Source of the DNA: JACRPI01 sp964385055
GTDB lineage: Archaea > Nanobdellota > Nanobdellia > Woesearchaeales > DSVV01
Assembly (NCBI GenBank): GCA_964385055.1
Contig: CAYLMH010000002.1
Location: 8,039 to 72,038, forward strand
Length of the DNA stretch: 64,000 nucleotides
Reading direction: 5' to 3'
The translations under genes were made by a program, and so were the position numbers. Shown here piece by piece: positions 25,400 through 35,706 of the stretch. Within the stretch, counting starts at the first letter, position 1, and each line of letters opens with the position of its first letter. Under the pieces are notes generated by a model. It was not told the origin of the DNA and searched no databases. It was given only the letters and a program-made list of their open reading frames with translations.

Positions 25400-26256
25400 T
25401 TCTTCTTCCCCCTCAATTGGTGGTGCAATGTTGTCTGGATAGACACTTGAAGATAATATAATAATTCTTCAATCGCTTGCGCAAGTATTCCAAGCTCATC
25501 AGAACGCTTTTTTTTGTTTATCTTTATCTTATAATTTCCCGTAGAAATTTCCTGTATTGCTATTGTCAACTCGTTTAATGGCACAATTATTTGAAAGTAG
25601 AGGACAATAAGTACAATAATGAGCGCGATTATTCCAATAATAGAAGTGTTGATGAGATACGCTGTATAACTCTGTTCAAATGTATTCAGCGCAAGCGTCG
25701 CATAGTCTATCTCTCTAAATACCTGCTCATTAAATACATGCATATCTTCTATAATAATATCTTCCAAAGCAGCTACTTCTATAAACTCATTCCTCATGAT
25801 CTCTCCTGCTGTTTTTTCTGTTTCCCCGCTTGTCATGAGTTTTGTTATTATTTCCTGATTGAGCGTATCAATCTGTTCCATAGATTCTTCAACAGCCGCA
25901 AATGTCGCTTTCCCTTCTTCTGAATCATATTGCTCCACGAGTCTTTGAAGCTCTTCCATGTCCGCGTTCCGTTTGATTGTATGTTCTTGAAGCTCTTCAA
26001 TCACAAGAATCATTTTTTCTTTATCTCCATCTCTCGCGTATAATATCGCTTCATCTATTAGATGCGCTATTTCTGTTGTTAAGGATTGAATATTTACACT
26101 CTTTTCCAGGAATGTTCTATGTGGGATGATTATTCCTTCCATCAACTCGTCTTTTTCCTCGCTCATCTGAATGTAATGATAAATTTGTGTTATCATTAAG
26201 AGCGCTATTGGAACTAAAACTAAGAGAATAAGTTTATACTTCAATAAAAAACGCAT
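25396..26256 (-). CDS. Membrane sensor with four-helix-type outer domain and HAMP
   Basis: A 286-residue protein: TM1 at about residues 7-27, a helical extracellular domain of about 170 residues resembling four-helix-bundle chemoreceptor sensors, TM2 at about 205-227 (IIGIIALIIVLIVLYFQ), then a HAMP domain (IVPLNELTIAIQEISTGNY and the DELG motif near residue 255), ending soon after in LLYYL and a basic tail. There is no kinase, methyl-accepting or cyclase output domain. The overlapping gene for a degenerate KaiC-like protein (ATGA junction) is the obvious candidate output partner. Confidence 0.75.
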   Translation of the reverse strand: MRFLLKYKLILLVLVPIALLMITQIYHYIQMSEEKDELMEGIIIPHRTFLEKSVNIQSLTTEIAHLIDEAILYARDGDKEKMILVIEELQEHTIKRNADMEELQRLVEQYDSEEGKATFAAVEESMEQIDTLNQEIITKLMTSGETEKTAGEIMRNEFIEVAALEDIIIEDMHVFNEQVFREIDYATLALNTFEQSYTAYLINTSIIGIIALIIVLIVLYFQIIVPLNELTIAIQEISTGNYKIKINKKKRSDELGILAQAIEELLYYLQVSIQTTLHHQLRGKKK

Positions 26257-26422
26257 AAAGCACCCCTTGTTTTCTTTTTTGGTCGTTTATCTATAAATAT
26301 CTTCCTTTTTAGACTCTTCTTCTTTCCTTAGATTTTATTTAACTACTCTCTCTTAGTGCTATAACATTATATATTATGCTTCTTTCTTTTTGGTATAGCT
26401 TTGTGTCTATCAGGTTATTGTT

Positions 26423-27118
26423 ATGGCTCCCAAAAAAATTCCCAAAAAGAAAACGCGTTTCGGAACTGAACGTTACACTATTTCAAAAATTTTCGCAATA
26501 ATTGTCTTTCTTGTCGCAATTGTTGTGATGATAGGGTGGATTTATGACATCTCTCTTCTTAAAAGTATTCTGCCTGTCTGGGTTTCCATGAAATTTTCTA
26601 CTGCAATCTCTTTTCTCTTTTCCGCTGTTATTCTTTACTTCTTCGCAAACGCTCAGGAGAAGAAGCGACGTGTTTCCTCATCTCTTCTGCTTCTTTCTGC
26701 TGCAGTTATTTTGTTTTTTATGGGAACGCTTTTTGTTTCCACACTCTTTGGCGTTTCTTCAGGAGTAGAAACTCTTTTTATTCAAGAAGAGAGCGGTTCA
26801 CTACATACTACTCAACCAGGACTTCCCTCTGTTCCCACAATGTTTAATTTTATTATTATCTCACTTCTTGCTCTTGTTATCCTTCTGAAACCACATTCAT
26901 GGAAATTCTTGCTTTCTTTTGGAAGCAAAACAATATTTATTATTGCAGCGACCGCATTATTAGGGTACATTCTTAACATCCCGCTTCTTTATTATTTAAT
27001 TCCTGACGTTAATACCCCAATGGCAATTCATACCTCGATCTTGTTTATTCTTTTGAGCATGTGGTTTTATTTAACTGGCGTGCATGAATCATTCCTTGAA
27101 AATAGCCTGTTTAGCTGA
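26423..27118 (+). CDS. Stand-alone multi-TM sensory domain (MASE-like)
   Basis: A 231-residue protein with a basic N-terminus and about six or seven TM segments. The segment IGWIYDISLLKSILPVWVSMKFSTAISFLFSAV closely resembles the N-terminal membrane domain of many bacterial histidine kinases and GGDEF proteins (GW-x-DIP-x-LKSILPG-x-x-x-MK-x-NTA). Here the protein ends right after the last TM, so no signalling domain is fused. The KaiC-type ATPase gene begins 70 bases downstream on the same strand and may be its partner. The first two residues of each TM helix pair lie in a conserved spacing, but no ligand site is known. Confidence 0.6.
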   Translation: MAPKKIPKKKTRFGTERYTISKIFAIIVFLVAIVVMIGWIYDISLLKSILPVWVSMKFSTAISFLFSAVILYFFANAQEKKRRVSSSLLLLSAAVILFFMGTLFVSTLFGVSSGVETLFIQEESGSLHTTQPGLPSVPTMFNFIIISLLALVILLKPHSWKFLLSFGSKTIFIIAATALLGYILNIPLLYYLIPDVNTPMAIHTSILFILLSMWFYLTGVHESFLENSLFS

Positions 27119-27188
27119 TTGGTTGTTCTTCGTTCTGCTGGATTCGCTTACAGAAAACTACTTAAAGGAGATTACCTTGTAAAACCCT

Positions 27189-28130
27189 ATGAAGAGCAAA
27201 ATCAAGAAAAAAACTTCTGCTACACAAAAAGCTTCTTCTCCACTTGACTTTTCAACAATCAAAAAACAAATCGAAAAACAGCTTAAATCTGGTCGAATTA
27301 CCCAAAAACAAGTTCCTTATCTTCAACAGCGAGAACCTCTTAAACAGCACCTTGCATCTGAAAAATCCAGAAAAAAAGTAGTTCCGCATAATGGAGATTG
27401 GGTTCAAACAGGCATTGAAGGATTTGATGAGCTTCTCCAAAAAGGTATTCCAAACGGCGCATCTATTCTTGTCTGCGGTGGTCCAGGATCTGGGAAAACA
27501 ATTTTCTGTCTTCAAACTCTCGCGCACGCTGTCGCGCAGGGAGAAAAATGTTTGTATATGACATTTGAAGAAGCGCCGGAAAGACTCGTCGAGCACATGG
27601 CTGATTTTGGCTGGGACGCAGAGAAAATGATCAAAGATGGAAACCTCCTGATCAAAAAGTATAATCCTTACGATATTACTCGTCAAGTAGAAGCAATGAT
27701 GGAAAAAGCAAAAGGGGAACTGCTCATTGACGTTAAACCGCTTCTTTTTCCTGAAGGATTTACTCCTGACAGAATTGTCGTGGATTCATTATCCGCGATC
27801 GCCGCTGGTTTTGTTGGAAAAGAAGATGTCTATAGAGTATACATTGAACAGCTGTTCGCGTTATTGGAAACTGTTTCCGCGACATCCTTCCTTATTTCTG
27901 AAACAACAGAACTTCCTCGAAAATTGAGTTTTAGTGGTATTGAGGAGTTCATGGCAGATGGCGTTATTCTTATTTATAATATCAAACATGGCAATGTCCG
28001 TGAATCAGCGATAGAATGCTTGAAACTTCGCGGCGCTGGATTTCAAAAAAAGATTGTCGCGATGCAGATTATTGAAGGCAAAGGTATTGAAGTCTATCCT
28101 GAACAGGAAGTATTTAGTGATGTTGAGTGA
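27189..28130 (+). CDS. KaiC-domain RecA-superfamily ATPase
   Basis: A 313-residue protein with a lysine-rich N-terminal extension of about 70 residues and one full KaiC domain: GIEGFDELLQKGIPNG, Walker A GGPGSGKT (97-104), the catalytic Glu pair in MTFEEAPERL (127-128), and Walker B RIVVDSLS with Asp199. Archaeal single-domain KaiC proteins are ATPases or kinases in signalling (ArlH is a relative). An AAGGAGA sequence 21 bases before ATG 27189 is a possible but distant ribosome site. It is the only member here able to bind ATP and may activate or oligomerise with the four P-loop-less paralogs. Confidence 0.85.
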   Translation: MKSKIKKKTSATQKASSPLDFSTIKKQIEKQLKSGRITQKQVPYLQQREPLKQHLASEKSRKKVVPHNGDWVQTGIEGFDELLQKGIPNGASILVCGGPGSGKTIFCLQTLAHAVAQGEKCLYMTFEEAPERLVEHMADFGWDAEKMIKDGNLLIKKYNPYDITRQVEAMMEKAKGELLIDVKPLLFPEGFTPDRIVVDSLSAIAAGFVGKEDVYRVYIEQLFALLETVSATSFLISETTELPRKLSFSGIEEFMADGVILIYNIKHGNVRESAIECLKLRGAGFQKKIVAMQIIEGKGIEVYPEQEVFSDVE

Positions 28131-28160
28131 GATAAGTGCTGCAAATATTAAGAAGCAGTT

Positions 28161-29531
28161 TCATTCAAAAAACTCCGTTAATGGTTTGTGTTCTGTCTTG
28201 CCTTTTGATTCTTTATCTTCTTTTTTTGCTTCTTCTTTCTTCTGTTCTCCAAATTCTTCTTCTAAACTTGCAAGTGTTTCTGCTATTTCTTTTGCAGATG
28301 CAGTCTTTGCTTTCTTAAGAGTAGGTTCTTTCTTTTCCTTGTTCCTCCTTACTCTCTTTTGTTCTTTTCTCTTGATATTTTGCTTTACTTCTTTCTTCAT
28401 TATCTTTTTCTTCACATCTTTTACTGATTTTGCTTGATTGATCGCTTTCTTTTCTATTTCTGGAAGAATCTGTGTCTTTTTCGTTACTTCTTTCACTTCT
28501 ACTGGAATAGGGGCTCTTTCTTTTTCTTCCTCTACAACAGCCACTGCCTCTAATCGCTCTCTCTTTTTCCTCTGCAATTCTTTTTGCAACACAGGAAGCA
28601 TTGCTTTAATCTCTTCGATTCTCAATGTGTACATCTCCATCTTCATCGCGTACATGCTTTTTGTGATCTTCTTGTCCTGATAATACTCTTTCTGCGCTCT
28701 CTTCATGAGCCCAGAAAGCACTTCTTCTTCAATCATAAGATGGTTTATTCTTCTTCTTAAGAGAATGAATTGCGCGCGTTTGTAACTGAGCGCAAAAAGA
28801 AGCGCCATAACGAGCAGAGTGACAGTGATCGCAACAATATTGTTTTTTATCCATTCCCACAGTCTGTTTGTCTGCGCAAAAATTCTTGTTTGCAAGCGTG
28901 TTTGGTCGACAGTAATTTTATCGAGTGCAGGCGTTATTTCTCCAAGAATGTCTTTCGCGTTTTGGTAGCGCTCATTCGCAAACTCTTCTCTCGCGAGGTT
29001 GTACAATTCCCATGCCACGCTCGCGTCAAAGCCGCTGATTTCTTCATATTCGCGGATTTCTTGAGATTTCAGAACAAGGACATCTCGCACATACAACGCA
29101 TCTTCTTTTGCTTGCATAATAAGTTGGCTATTTTCCAATAGCTTATTGTAGTTAATATTGTAATCATTCGCTTCATCCTGCATCTCGATCAAAAGATCCT
29201 CCACGTACAATGTTGGTAGTTCTTCTTCTCGCATTTCTTCCACAATTTCTGCGCTCCTGTTGAGGAGAAGTTCAATTTCTGTTTCCGAAACGTATTGCTC
29301 TCTCTTTACTTCAATGACTTCTGCTGTTGTGCCAATCACTGCGCCTGTTGCGTTGTTTCCGCTTCCAGATATCATGTATATGATGACGCCAAACAGGAGC
29401 ATAATGAAAAAGACAAGAACAAGGGTGAGATAGCTTTCTGTTGGAGATCGCTCTACTTTCACGACAATCTCTTTCTGGCTTCTTTGCCTTATTTTATTTT
29501 TCCTTTTGTTTTTCTCTTTATTTTTTCTCAT
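28161..29531 (-). CDS. Two-TM coiled-coil protein with long basic cytoplasmic tail
   Basis: A protein of about 456 residues: basic N-terminus, TM1 (YLTLVLVFFIMLLFGVIIYM), an extracellular helical domain with a TPR-like unit (AREEFANERYQNAKDILG), TM2 (NIVAITVTLLVMALLFALSY), and a cytoplasmic coiled coil with a very lysine/glutamate-rich end. The order outer helices, TM, cytosolic RR-x-EE coiled coil matches the C-terminal part of the giant surface protein encoded just upstream, so the two share a module. ATG 29531 follows GTGAG; an alternative ATG at 29552 directly abuts the upstream stop (TAAATG). Confidence 0.6.
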   Translation of the reverse strand: MRKNKEKNKRKNKIRQRSQKEIVVKVERSPTESYLTLVLVFFIMLLFGVIIYMISGSGNNATGAVIGTTAEVIEVKREQYVSETEIELLLNRSAEIVEEMREEELPTLYVEDLLIEMQDEANDYNINYNKLLENSQLIMQAKEDALYVRDVLVLKSQEIREYEEISGFDASVAWELYNLAREEFANERYQNAKDILGEITPALDKITVDQTRLQTRIFAQTNRLWEWIKNNIVAITVTLLVMALLFALSYKRAQFILLRRRINHLMIEEEVLSGLMKRAQKEYYQDKKITKSMYAMKMEMYTLRIEEIKAMLPVLQKELQRKKRERLEAVAVVEEEKERAPIPVEVKEVTKKTQILPEIEKKAINQAKSVKDVKKKIMKKEVKQNIKRKEQKRVRRNKEKKEPTLKKAKTASAKEIAETLASLEEEFGEQKKEEAKKEDKESKGKTEHKPLTEFFE

Positions 29532-29552
29532 GTGATTCTCACAAACAATCAT

Positions 29553-32500
29553 TTAACTTCTTGCATGAAGCAAGAGCTCTTTGCACTTCCACTTCCATTC
29601 TTCAAAGCGAAAATAGGATTTGTAACTGAGCTGTCTATACGCAGCTTTCCATGACCATCGCTTTTCAGTATATTCTTTTCCTACCCGCTGCTGAAATTCG
29701 GTTTTTTTCTTTTTTAAGATCCACGATACCTTGATTATTGATGTTGTGATTGCATGTCTCGCACTCTGCATTATGTCATGAATATGCCATGCGTGTCTGT
29801 TTCCTTTGTTATACTGCTTTTTCTCTGCAGCAACCATCGTCAGTAACTCTTCCGCGACTGCAAGATCTTCTTGTACTTCTTTTTGCCTCTGGATTTCTTT
29901 GTTTTTCGCTATCAAGTGCATGCCCATCATTTTTAACAACAAGAGATCATACATTTCTTTTGCGCTAAATAAAGTCCATTTTATTCCCTCTTTCGCTACA
30001 AGATATACATAACTTGAAACATCAGCAATAATTCCTCCAATATTCTGCATCGGTGGTTTTTTCATCTGTTGGTTATCAAGCAACCAAATCTCTGTTATGA
30101 TTTCTTTTCTCAATTGGTCTTTTAACATGACTTCCTGCTGTAATGCCGCTTCTATAACCGCGCTCTCTTTTTCATTTTGCGCAAGACGATTTTTATAGAA
30201 CGCACTCTTCTGGAGATATTCGCTTTTGGCCATCGTCATTTTGTTGTAATACGCGTTTTGTATCTCTTTTATCTTCTCGAGCACCTGCGCGTTATCTCTT
30301 TTGAGGAAAAGAAGCATTTCTTCTTCTGTCAGCAATCGCTGCTTTTTCTTTTGCAATTCGTATCGTTTCTTTCGTATGGTGTCGAGTAGGAGTTCATACT
30401 GATACATGCGCTTGTGATAGGTCAGCGTGCTTATTTTTTTGAGCGTGAAACATTCCCGCTGCGCTTCTTCTTTGAGTATTTCTGTTTGCTCTTCTCTTCT
30501 ATCGAGTTGCGCAAGCTGCTTGCCGACGGTCAATAAGAAAATTCTTCGCTGCGTGAAATAACTAACGCCAAGCGTGATAAGCAATCCAATTCCAAGCTCT
30601 TTCCAGTATTGTTCTAAGAACGCAGTAAGATTAAATTGCTGCTCCACAGCAACTGCTTGGTAGAGTTGCGCTTCTTTCGCGCGAAGATACGCGGATTCAA
30701 AATTCTCTTCCGCAAACGCCATTTCCGCGAGCGTGATTAATCCATTCCACTCTTCTACATCATAACTCTGCTCTTTGAGTGTTTCGTAGCGTTCTCGTAC
30801 TTCTTTGAGGATTTCATCTGTTTCCAGAACCATTGTCGCAAATGATTCGATTTCCTGCGAGATCTTTACGACTTCTGCGAATTGTTCTGCAGCGTATGCT
30901 TCCTGAAGCGTTGTAAGAAGCGCTTCTATTTTTGTTGTCCCAATTCCTCTTTCCTTAAACAAATCAAGATATGTTTTTGCCTGCTCTTTCTTCTCTGTTG
31001 CCTCAATTACTGTTGTTTCAAGGATAATCAGCGTGACATGTCGCGTTTCGATAAGCTTTACTTTTTCTGTTCGTTCTCGTGTTTCATATTCTTTTGTCTT
31101 TTTGTTATATACATAATCAATGACTGTTCCCTCTAACATACCTGTCGCTGTTATTGTCAGATTATGCTCTTCTCTTTCCTTGTATGTGGGAGCGGCGACA
31201 GTGACCATGAATTGCTTTGTTTCTCCAAAAGAGAGAGTGGTTATTTGCTCTGGCTCCCAATGGAGATATTTTGCGAGGTAGCCATCAATACTTATGCGCA
31301 CATCATGTAATTGAGAACGATTGTAGATGTTTGTCATGTTTAATGGGAATGTCATATTCTCTCCACGGATAACATACACTGTCTCATAGGTTTCAAGAAA
31401 TTGTTTTTTTACCGCTGGCGTGAGTTTTAGCGCACCAGTCACTTCACTTGGCGCTGTTGATGGAATTACCGCGGCACCTGCAGCAGCTTCTTCAGTAATC
31501 GCGGGAACTGCAACTGGTCCTGGAGCAAGCACGGTGACATTCGTGACATTGACTGTTCTTTCATCGCCGCTGATTAAATTTAATGATTCTAAGCTGACAT
31601 TGGAACTATTATACCCAGACGCATTCACTTTGACTGTTTGCAATCCGTCACTCGCGTTAGATGGGATAGTAATGGAAAGCGAGCGTTCAACTGGATCAGT
31701 TCCCACATCTAGGTCACCAACACTGTTATTCAGTTCTCCCCCTGTAATCTCCCAATCTGTCGGCAGCGTAAAATAAAGAGACGCATTGGTCGCGTTTCCT
31801 GTTCCAATATTTTCTATTTGTCCTGAAATAGTAAACGAATCTCCTTTTGTTTTACTTGTCGGGACATCTGTGAATGTTGCTGCAAGGAATGGTTGTCCTT
31901 CTGTCACCGCAAGTGTCGCGGAAATATTTTGTGATGTAGGGTTTGCGTTTGGCGATGCGTTTATTTCTATCTGGAACTGTGTCGCTCCTGTCGTCGAAGG
32001 AGCAGTGACATTGACTTCAACGATTCTTACTTCATTCGCAAGGAGCAGAAGCGGGAATGTGGTGTTAAATGTGGTTGCAGAGAATGTTGATATTGTTGTG
32101 AAATTCAATGGAACATCTCCTGTATTATTTAGCGTTATATTTGTGAAAGAAATTACTTTGTTTGGTGTTGTTCCTACCGCGACGCTCGCTGGACTTCTTG
32201 TCCACGTCGCTTCATTTTGGACAGTAAGATTTACCACGACGCTTTGTCCCTGATTGTTCAGAATATCTGTTGCAAATACTCTCACGTTGTACGTCCCATT
32301 TGCTGTCGGGGTAAATCCTGCTTCATACAATCCATTCGAACTGTTAAATGTCATACTCACATTGCTGAAATCAGAAACAGTTGTCAATTTTTGCTGGAGG
32401 ATAACCGTGTTTACCGCAGTGAAGTTATCAGAAACATTTGCAAAGAAAGCGATTCGTACTCCAGGATCTAATCCGTCTGTTGTTGAGGGATTATTCGTTA

Positions 32501-33332
32501 GCGCGTTGAGGACAGGAGCAGAAGTATCCACAGTAAATATTCTTGTTGTACTTGTGTTTTGGTTTCCATCGCCATCTGCGCATGTCATATTCCAGTTGTG
32601 GTTTCCTTCCGCAAACCCTGTGCTTGCTAATGTTGTCGCAGTGTTGTTCACTGCAGTTGCGTTGGTGTTGTTGAGTACACTATCCACTGAAAGGTTACAT
32701 GCAAGTGTCGTGAAGCTATTGTCTGTTGGTGTAAATTGGAATGAGACACTCGTGCTTGTTGTATTGAAGCGATCCGCAGGAGAATTAATTGTAACGCTCG
32801 GATTAATTGTATCTCCCACACTAAAATTAATTGTTTCTGTTGTGTTGAGATTGCCACTTGTATCATTTGCGATGACACGAATCTGATAGACTCCTTTTCG
32901 CGAGGTGTTCGCGAAGGTGAGATTGAAAATGCTTGCAAGAGAACCACCAGTGATATTCGTGAGTTTGTATTGGTCAAAACTATTTGTGTTTGGTACAGAA
33001 ACATTTACCAGAACTGTATCTACGCGAGCATTATCTGTGACATTGACGGTGAAGTTTAGGGTTTCGCTTGCTTTGAGTACTGTTTGGTTAACTTGAAGTT
33101 GGGTGACTGTTGGTTTAGTGACATCCCCAACACTGAATGTGATTGTTTCTGTCGCGTTGATGTTATTGACGGTGTCATTCGCGATAATTCTGACGGGTAG
33201 TTTCCAATTCTGCTTGTGTTCGCAAACGTGAGGTTGAACAGGCTTGTAAATGATCCTCCTGTTATATTAGTCATTTTATACTGATCAAATCCAGAAACAC
33301 CAGGAACTGTGATGTTTACTAGGACAACGTCA
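29553..33332 (-). CDS. Giant surface protein, C-terminal part (frameshift near 33195)
   Basis: This part holds Ig-like repeats (units of about 104 residues with GDxxxPxVT borders and FNLTFANTSRxGxYxIRVIANDT), several further beta-sandwich domains rich in N-x-S/T sequons, a helical membrane-proximal region, one TM segment (LGIGLLITLGVSYFTQ) and a cytoplasmic tail of about 320 residues full of coiled coil. From 29553 the frame is open to about 33195. There a one-base deletion in a G run (ACGGGTAG, 33193-33200), compared with the next repeat, shifts the frame, and the N-terminal remainder reads in another frame up to the N gap. I take this as one gene broken by sequence error. Adhesion or envelope role inferred. 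Confidence 0.65.
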
Positions 33333-33342
33333 NNNNNNNNNN
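33333..33342. other. Scaffold gap (10 N)
   Basis: Ten N inside the repeat region of the giant surface protein gene. The true length is probably unknown, because near-identical repeats of about 310 bases flank it. Confidence 0.95.
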
Positions 33343-33670
33343 TTGATAATCTCATTCACTTCTAATGTAGAGTCATTGACCGCAAGACTGGTGACATTCG
33401 GCGCAATCGCGTCTCCTGCACCGAACGTGATTGTTTCTGTCGCGTTGATATTATTGTGCGTACTTGTATCATTCGCAATTACTCTAATGGTGTACACTCC
33501 ATTCAATGTTGTTTGAGTAAACGTGAGATTGTACACGCTGCCCACGTTTGTCAATGCTGCTTGCAACACTGTTCCGTTTGGAAGAGTGATATTTGCCAAC
33601 GCACGGTCAATAACCAGATTGTCCGTAATGTTTACGGTGAAATTAATATTTTCATTGAGAAGCAACTCTG
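33343..33670 (-). CDS. Giant surface protein, middle fragment (one Ig-like repeat)
   Basis: Between two N gaps, the minus strand encodes about one repeat unit: ENINFTVNITDNLVIDRA, LANITLPNGTVL, VYNLTFTQTTLNGVYTIR, then VIANDTS and NATETITFGAGDAIAPNVT. It matches the repeats in the adjoining fragment and belongs to the same gene. The number of missing repeats on either side cannot be known. Confidence 0.6.
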
Positions 33671-33680
33671 NNNNNNNNNN
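33671..33680. other. Scaffold gap (10 N)
   Basis: Ten N at the border between the beta-propeller-like N-terminal part and the Ig-like repeats of the surface protein gene. Confidence 0.95.
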
Positions 33681-35002
33681 TCTTCGTTGTTTCCATTCAG
33701 CACTTGTGTCGCTCTCTCCAATGGAGACGCGTTAATGCTTGAATTGATCGCAGTTCCATTCCAGAGCGCGACACTCAGATCTTCTAAAAGATCCATCGCG
33801 ACAATCATGGACTCATTTGTCGTCGGATGCTCTGTGAAGCGAAGAGATTGTATGTCATCAGACGCGAAGTTTGTCGTGTATTGCGGAGTCAAAAGTGTTG
33901 TTGTGCTCCAGCTTTCATTCGCTTTTGTAAAGGTGACATAACTCATATTGAGTCCATTGACATCAACAAATCCAAAAAGCGCAGTGTTGCCTCCAGTGTT
34001 CCAGACACAATCAACGTTGACCACGTTCGCAGCTTCTGGTTCTGTCGCCGCGTCTTCTGTTGGCGATCCCGCAAGCACGCTGCTTCCATTCCATACTCTG
34101 ACATTGACATCCGCTCCGCCATCTTGCATGATAACTCCTATGTAATCAGATGTTGGATCCGCGCAAAGGCGAAGGCCATTAACTGCATTACCGACATCTT
34201 CGCTTTCCTGTGCGCTCCATGTTCCTGTTGACGCGGTAAAATTTCTTCTGTTCCACGCAGTGCCTGTTCTGTACGCCGCAAGTCCGTCTCCACTCTTGGA
34301 TTCCCACGCAAAATCAAAATGCGGGACTGTCGCGGATCCTGTTGCTGTTGAAAGATTTACTGCTGTTGAAACATTGAAGTCTGTTCCATTCCAGAGCACT
34401 GCGTTAAGGTCTCCTCCGCCTGTATGGAACAACGCCATAATGTGATCTGTTCCTGGCTTTGGCACGAGTTTGACCCAACGAATAGCGCTGTTTGTCATTG
34501 TTGTACTATAATTTCTTTCTGCGCTGAAGTTACTTCCATTCCACACCCGAAATCCTATAATGTTGTTTCCCGCAAGCCCGCTGTTTTCATAGGCAATTAG
34601 CGCGTCTCCAGAAATGTCTTCATACGCGACATCAAACGCGCGCTGCGCAGTGTTCGCGATATCAGGACTGATTTGTGTCGCTGCTGCCCAATTATCTGTC
34701 GCGTTAAAGACTTGCGCGTCAATGGTTGAACCGCTGTCTTCTGTGACCATGATGAGTTCATCACGTTCATGGCTTGCTTTTACCACAACCCATGTCATGG
34801 TGCTTCCGATACTGTTTGTGTTGGTTAATTCTCCTGTGAAATTTCGCTGTGTTTCATTCCACAAACGGTATCGTGGAGTTAGTACTCCTGATTCTGCATA
34901 ACTCAGCATTCCCTGCGCTCCTGTGCTGTTGATCTGTTCCGCAGAAACAAGAGGGATAAGAATGATTGTCAGTAAGATGGTAAGGAAGATGACGCGTTTC
35001 AT
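33681..35002 (-). CDS. Giant surface protein, N-terminal part (signal peptide, beta-propeller-like)
   Basis: Starts with a signal peptide (MKRVIFLTILLTIILIPLVSA) and continues with about seven repeats of roughly 60 residues, each with a pattern like DVAYEDISGDALIAYENS or FAWESKSGDGLAAYRTG followed by W-N-G-S/T. This spacing of strands and the recurring Trp/Asn/Gly suggest a secreted beta-propeller. It joins the Ig-like repeats through the gap at 33671. ATG 35002 overlaps the stop of the upstream winged-helix gene by four bases, so the regulator and this protein are co-transcribed. Confidence 0.65.
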
Positions 35003-35388
35003 TGTCGCATCACCTCTTTCTCTTCGTTTTGCTCTTCTCGAATCTCTTTTTTCTTTTCTGTTGCTGTTTCTTTCTTTTTCTGGAGTGGGACTAACAATTC
35101 GTCAATTGTTTTTTCAATTTCTTTGTCAATCGCAGTTTTTCTTTCTGTAATCTCTTCAGGTGTTGTTCCTTTTCTATACGTTCCATGAAGAATCCACAAA
35201 TGCGCGCCAGGGGTTTCTATTCGTTGAATTTTATTTTTGAGAAGGAGTTCAAGGCAATGCTGTTGAATGGTATTCCAAGAATATCCGAGATGAAGAGCAA
35301 GCTGTCTAGAAGAAAGCGGATAAAGTGCTGTTTCTATCTGATTCAGAATTTGCTCCTGAATCAACTGTCCTTTGCGAGTAATCCCCAC
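34999..35388 (-). CDS. Winged helix-turn-helix protein with charged coiled-coil tail
   Basis: Residues 5-65 form a winged helix (KGQLIQEQILNQIETALYPL, then SSRQLALHLGYSWNTIQQHC as the helix-turn-helix). The last 60 residues are a Glu/Lys-rich coiled coil. The start is GTG at 35388 directly after GAGGT; the frame is open farther upstream (TTPKRG), so the exact start is unsure. The stop overlaps the start of the giant surface protein by four bases, implying coupled expression and possibly control of that gene. The 440-base upstream region has direct repeats that could be its sites. Confidence 0.65.
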   Translation of the reverse strand: MGITRKGQLIQEQILNQIETALYPLSSRQLALHLGYSWNTIQQHCLELLLKNKIQRIETPGAHLWILHGTYRKGTTPEEITERKTAIDKEIEKTIDELLVPLQKKKETATEKKKEIREEQNEEKEVMRQ

Positions 35389-35574
35389 ACCTCTTTTTGG
35401 TGTTGTTGGCGCAACAATGAAAGAGAGGTCTCGCGTTAAAGCCCCACTGTTTGTTTTTTCTGTATCTTCTTTTATTTAAATCTATGCATCTTCCTTTGAA
35501 GATTGCGATGAAGGTTCATAGTTTTTGTAAGAATTCTTAAGTAGTGAACTGGAGAGGTAGCATTCTTGTTGTTT

Positions 35575-35688
35575 TGTCCGCCTAAGAAAGATGCTTTTTT
35601 TGCTCTTTTGTCTGTCTAATTTACCGACTATAAAAAAGAACTTTTAGAAAATAATGACAAGATTTATATATTCTGTCCGCCTAAGAAA
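35575..35688. repeat. TGTCCGCCTAAGAAA direct repeats
   Basis: The 15-base TGTCCGCCTAAGAAA occurs at 35575-35589 and 35674-35688, 99 bases apart, with a weaker copy (TGTCTGTCTAATTTA) near 35609. The second lies five bases after a TATA-like GATTTATATA. They are candidate regulator sites upstream of the winged-helix gene. Confidence 0.45.
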
Positions 35689-35706
35689 AAGAATGAAATA
35701 CATAAG

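Noticed and set aside
31420..32886. Long plus-strand open frames opposite the surface protein gene
   Set aside because: They are mirror images of Ser/Thr/Asn-rich repeats on the minus strand; the minus frame has signal peptide, sequons and TM in order.
32820..33660. Regular repeats that might be taken for a CRISPR-like array
   Set aside because: The units are about 310 bases, in frame, and encode Ig-like domains; there are no short repeats with unique spacers anywhere in the window.
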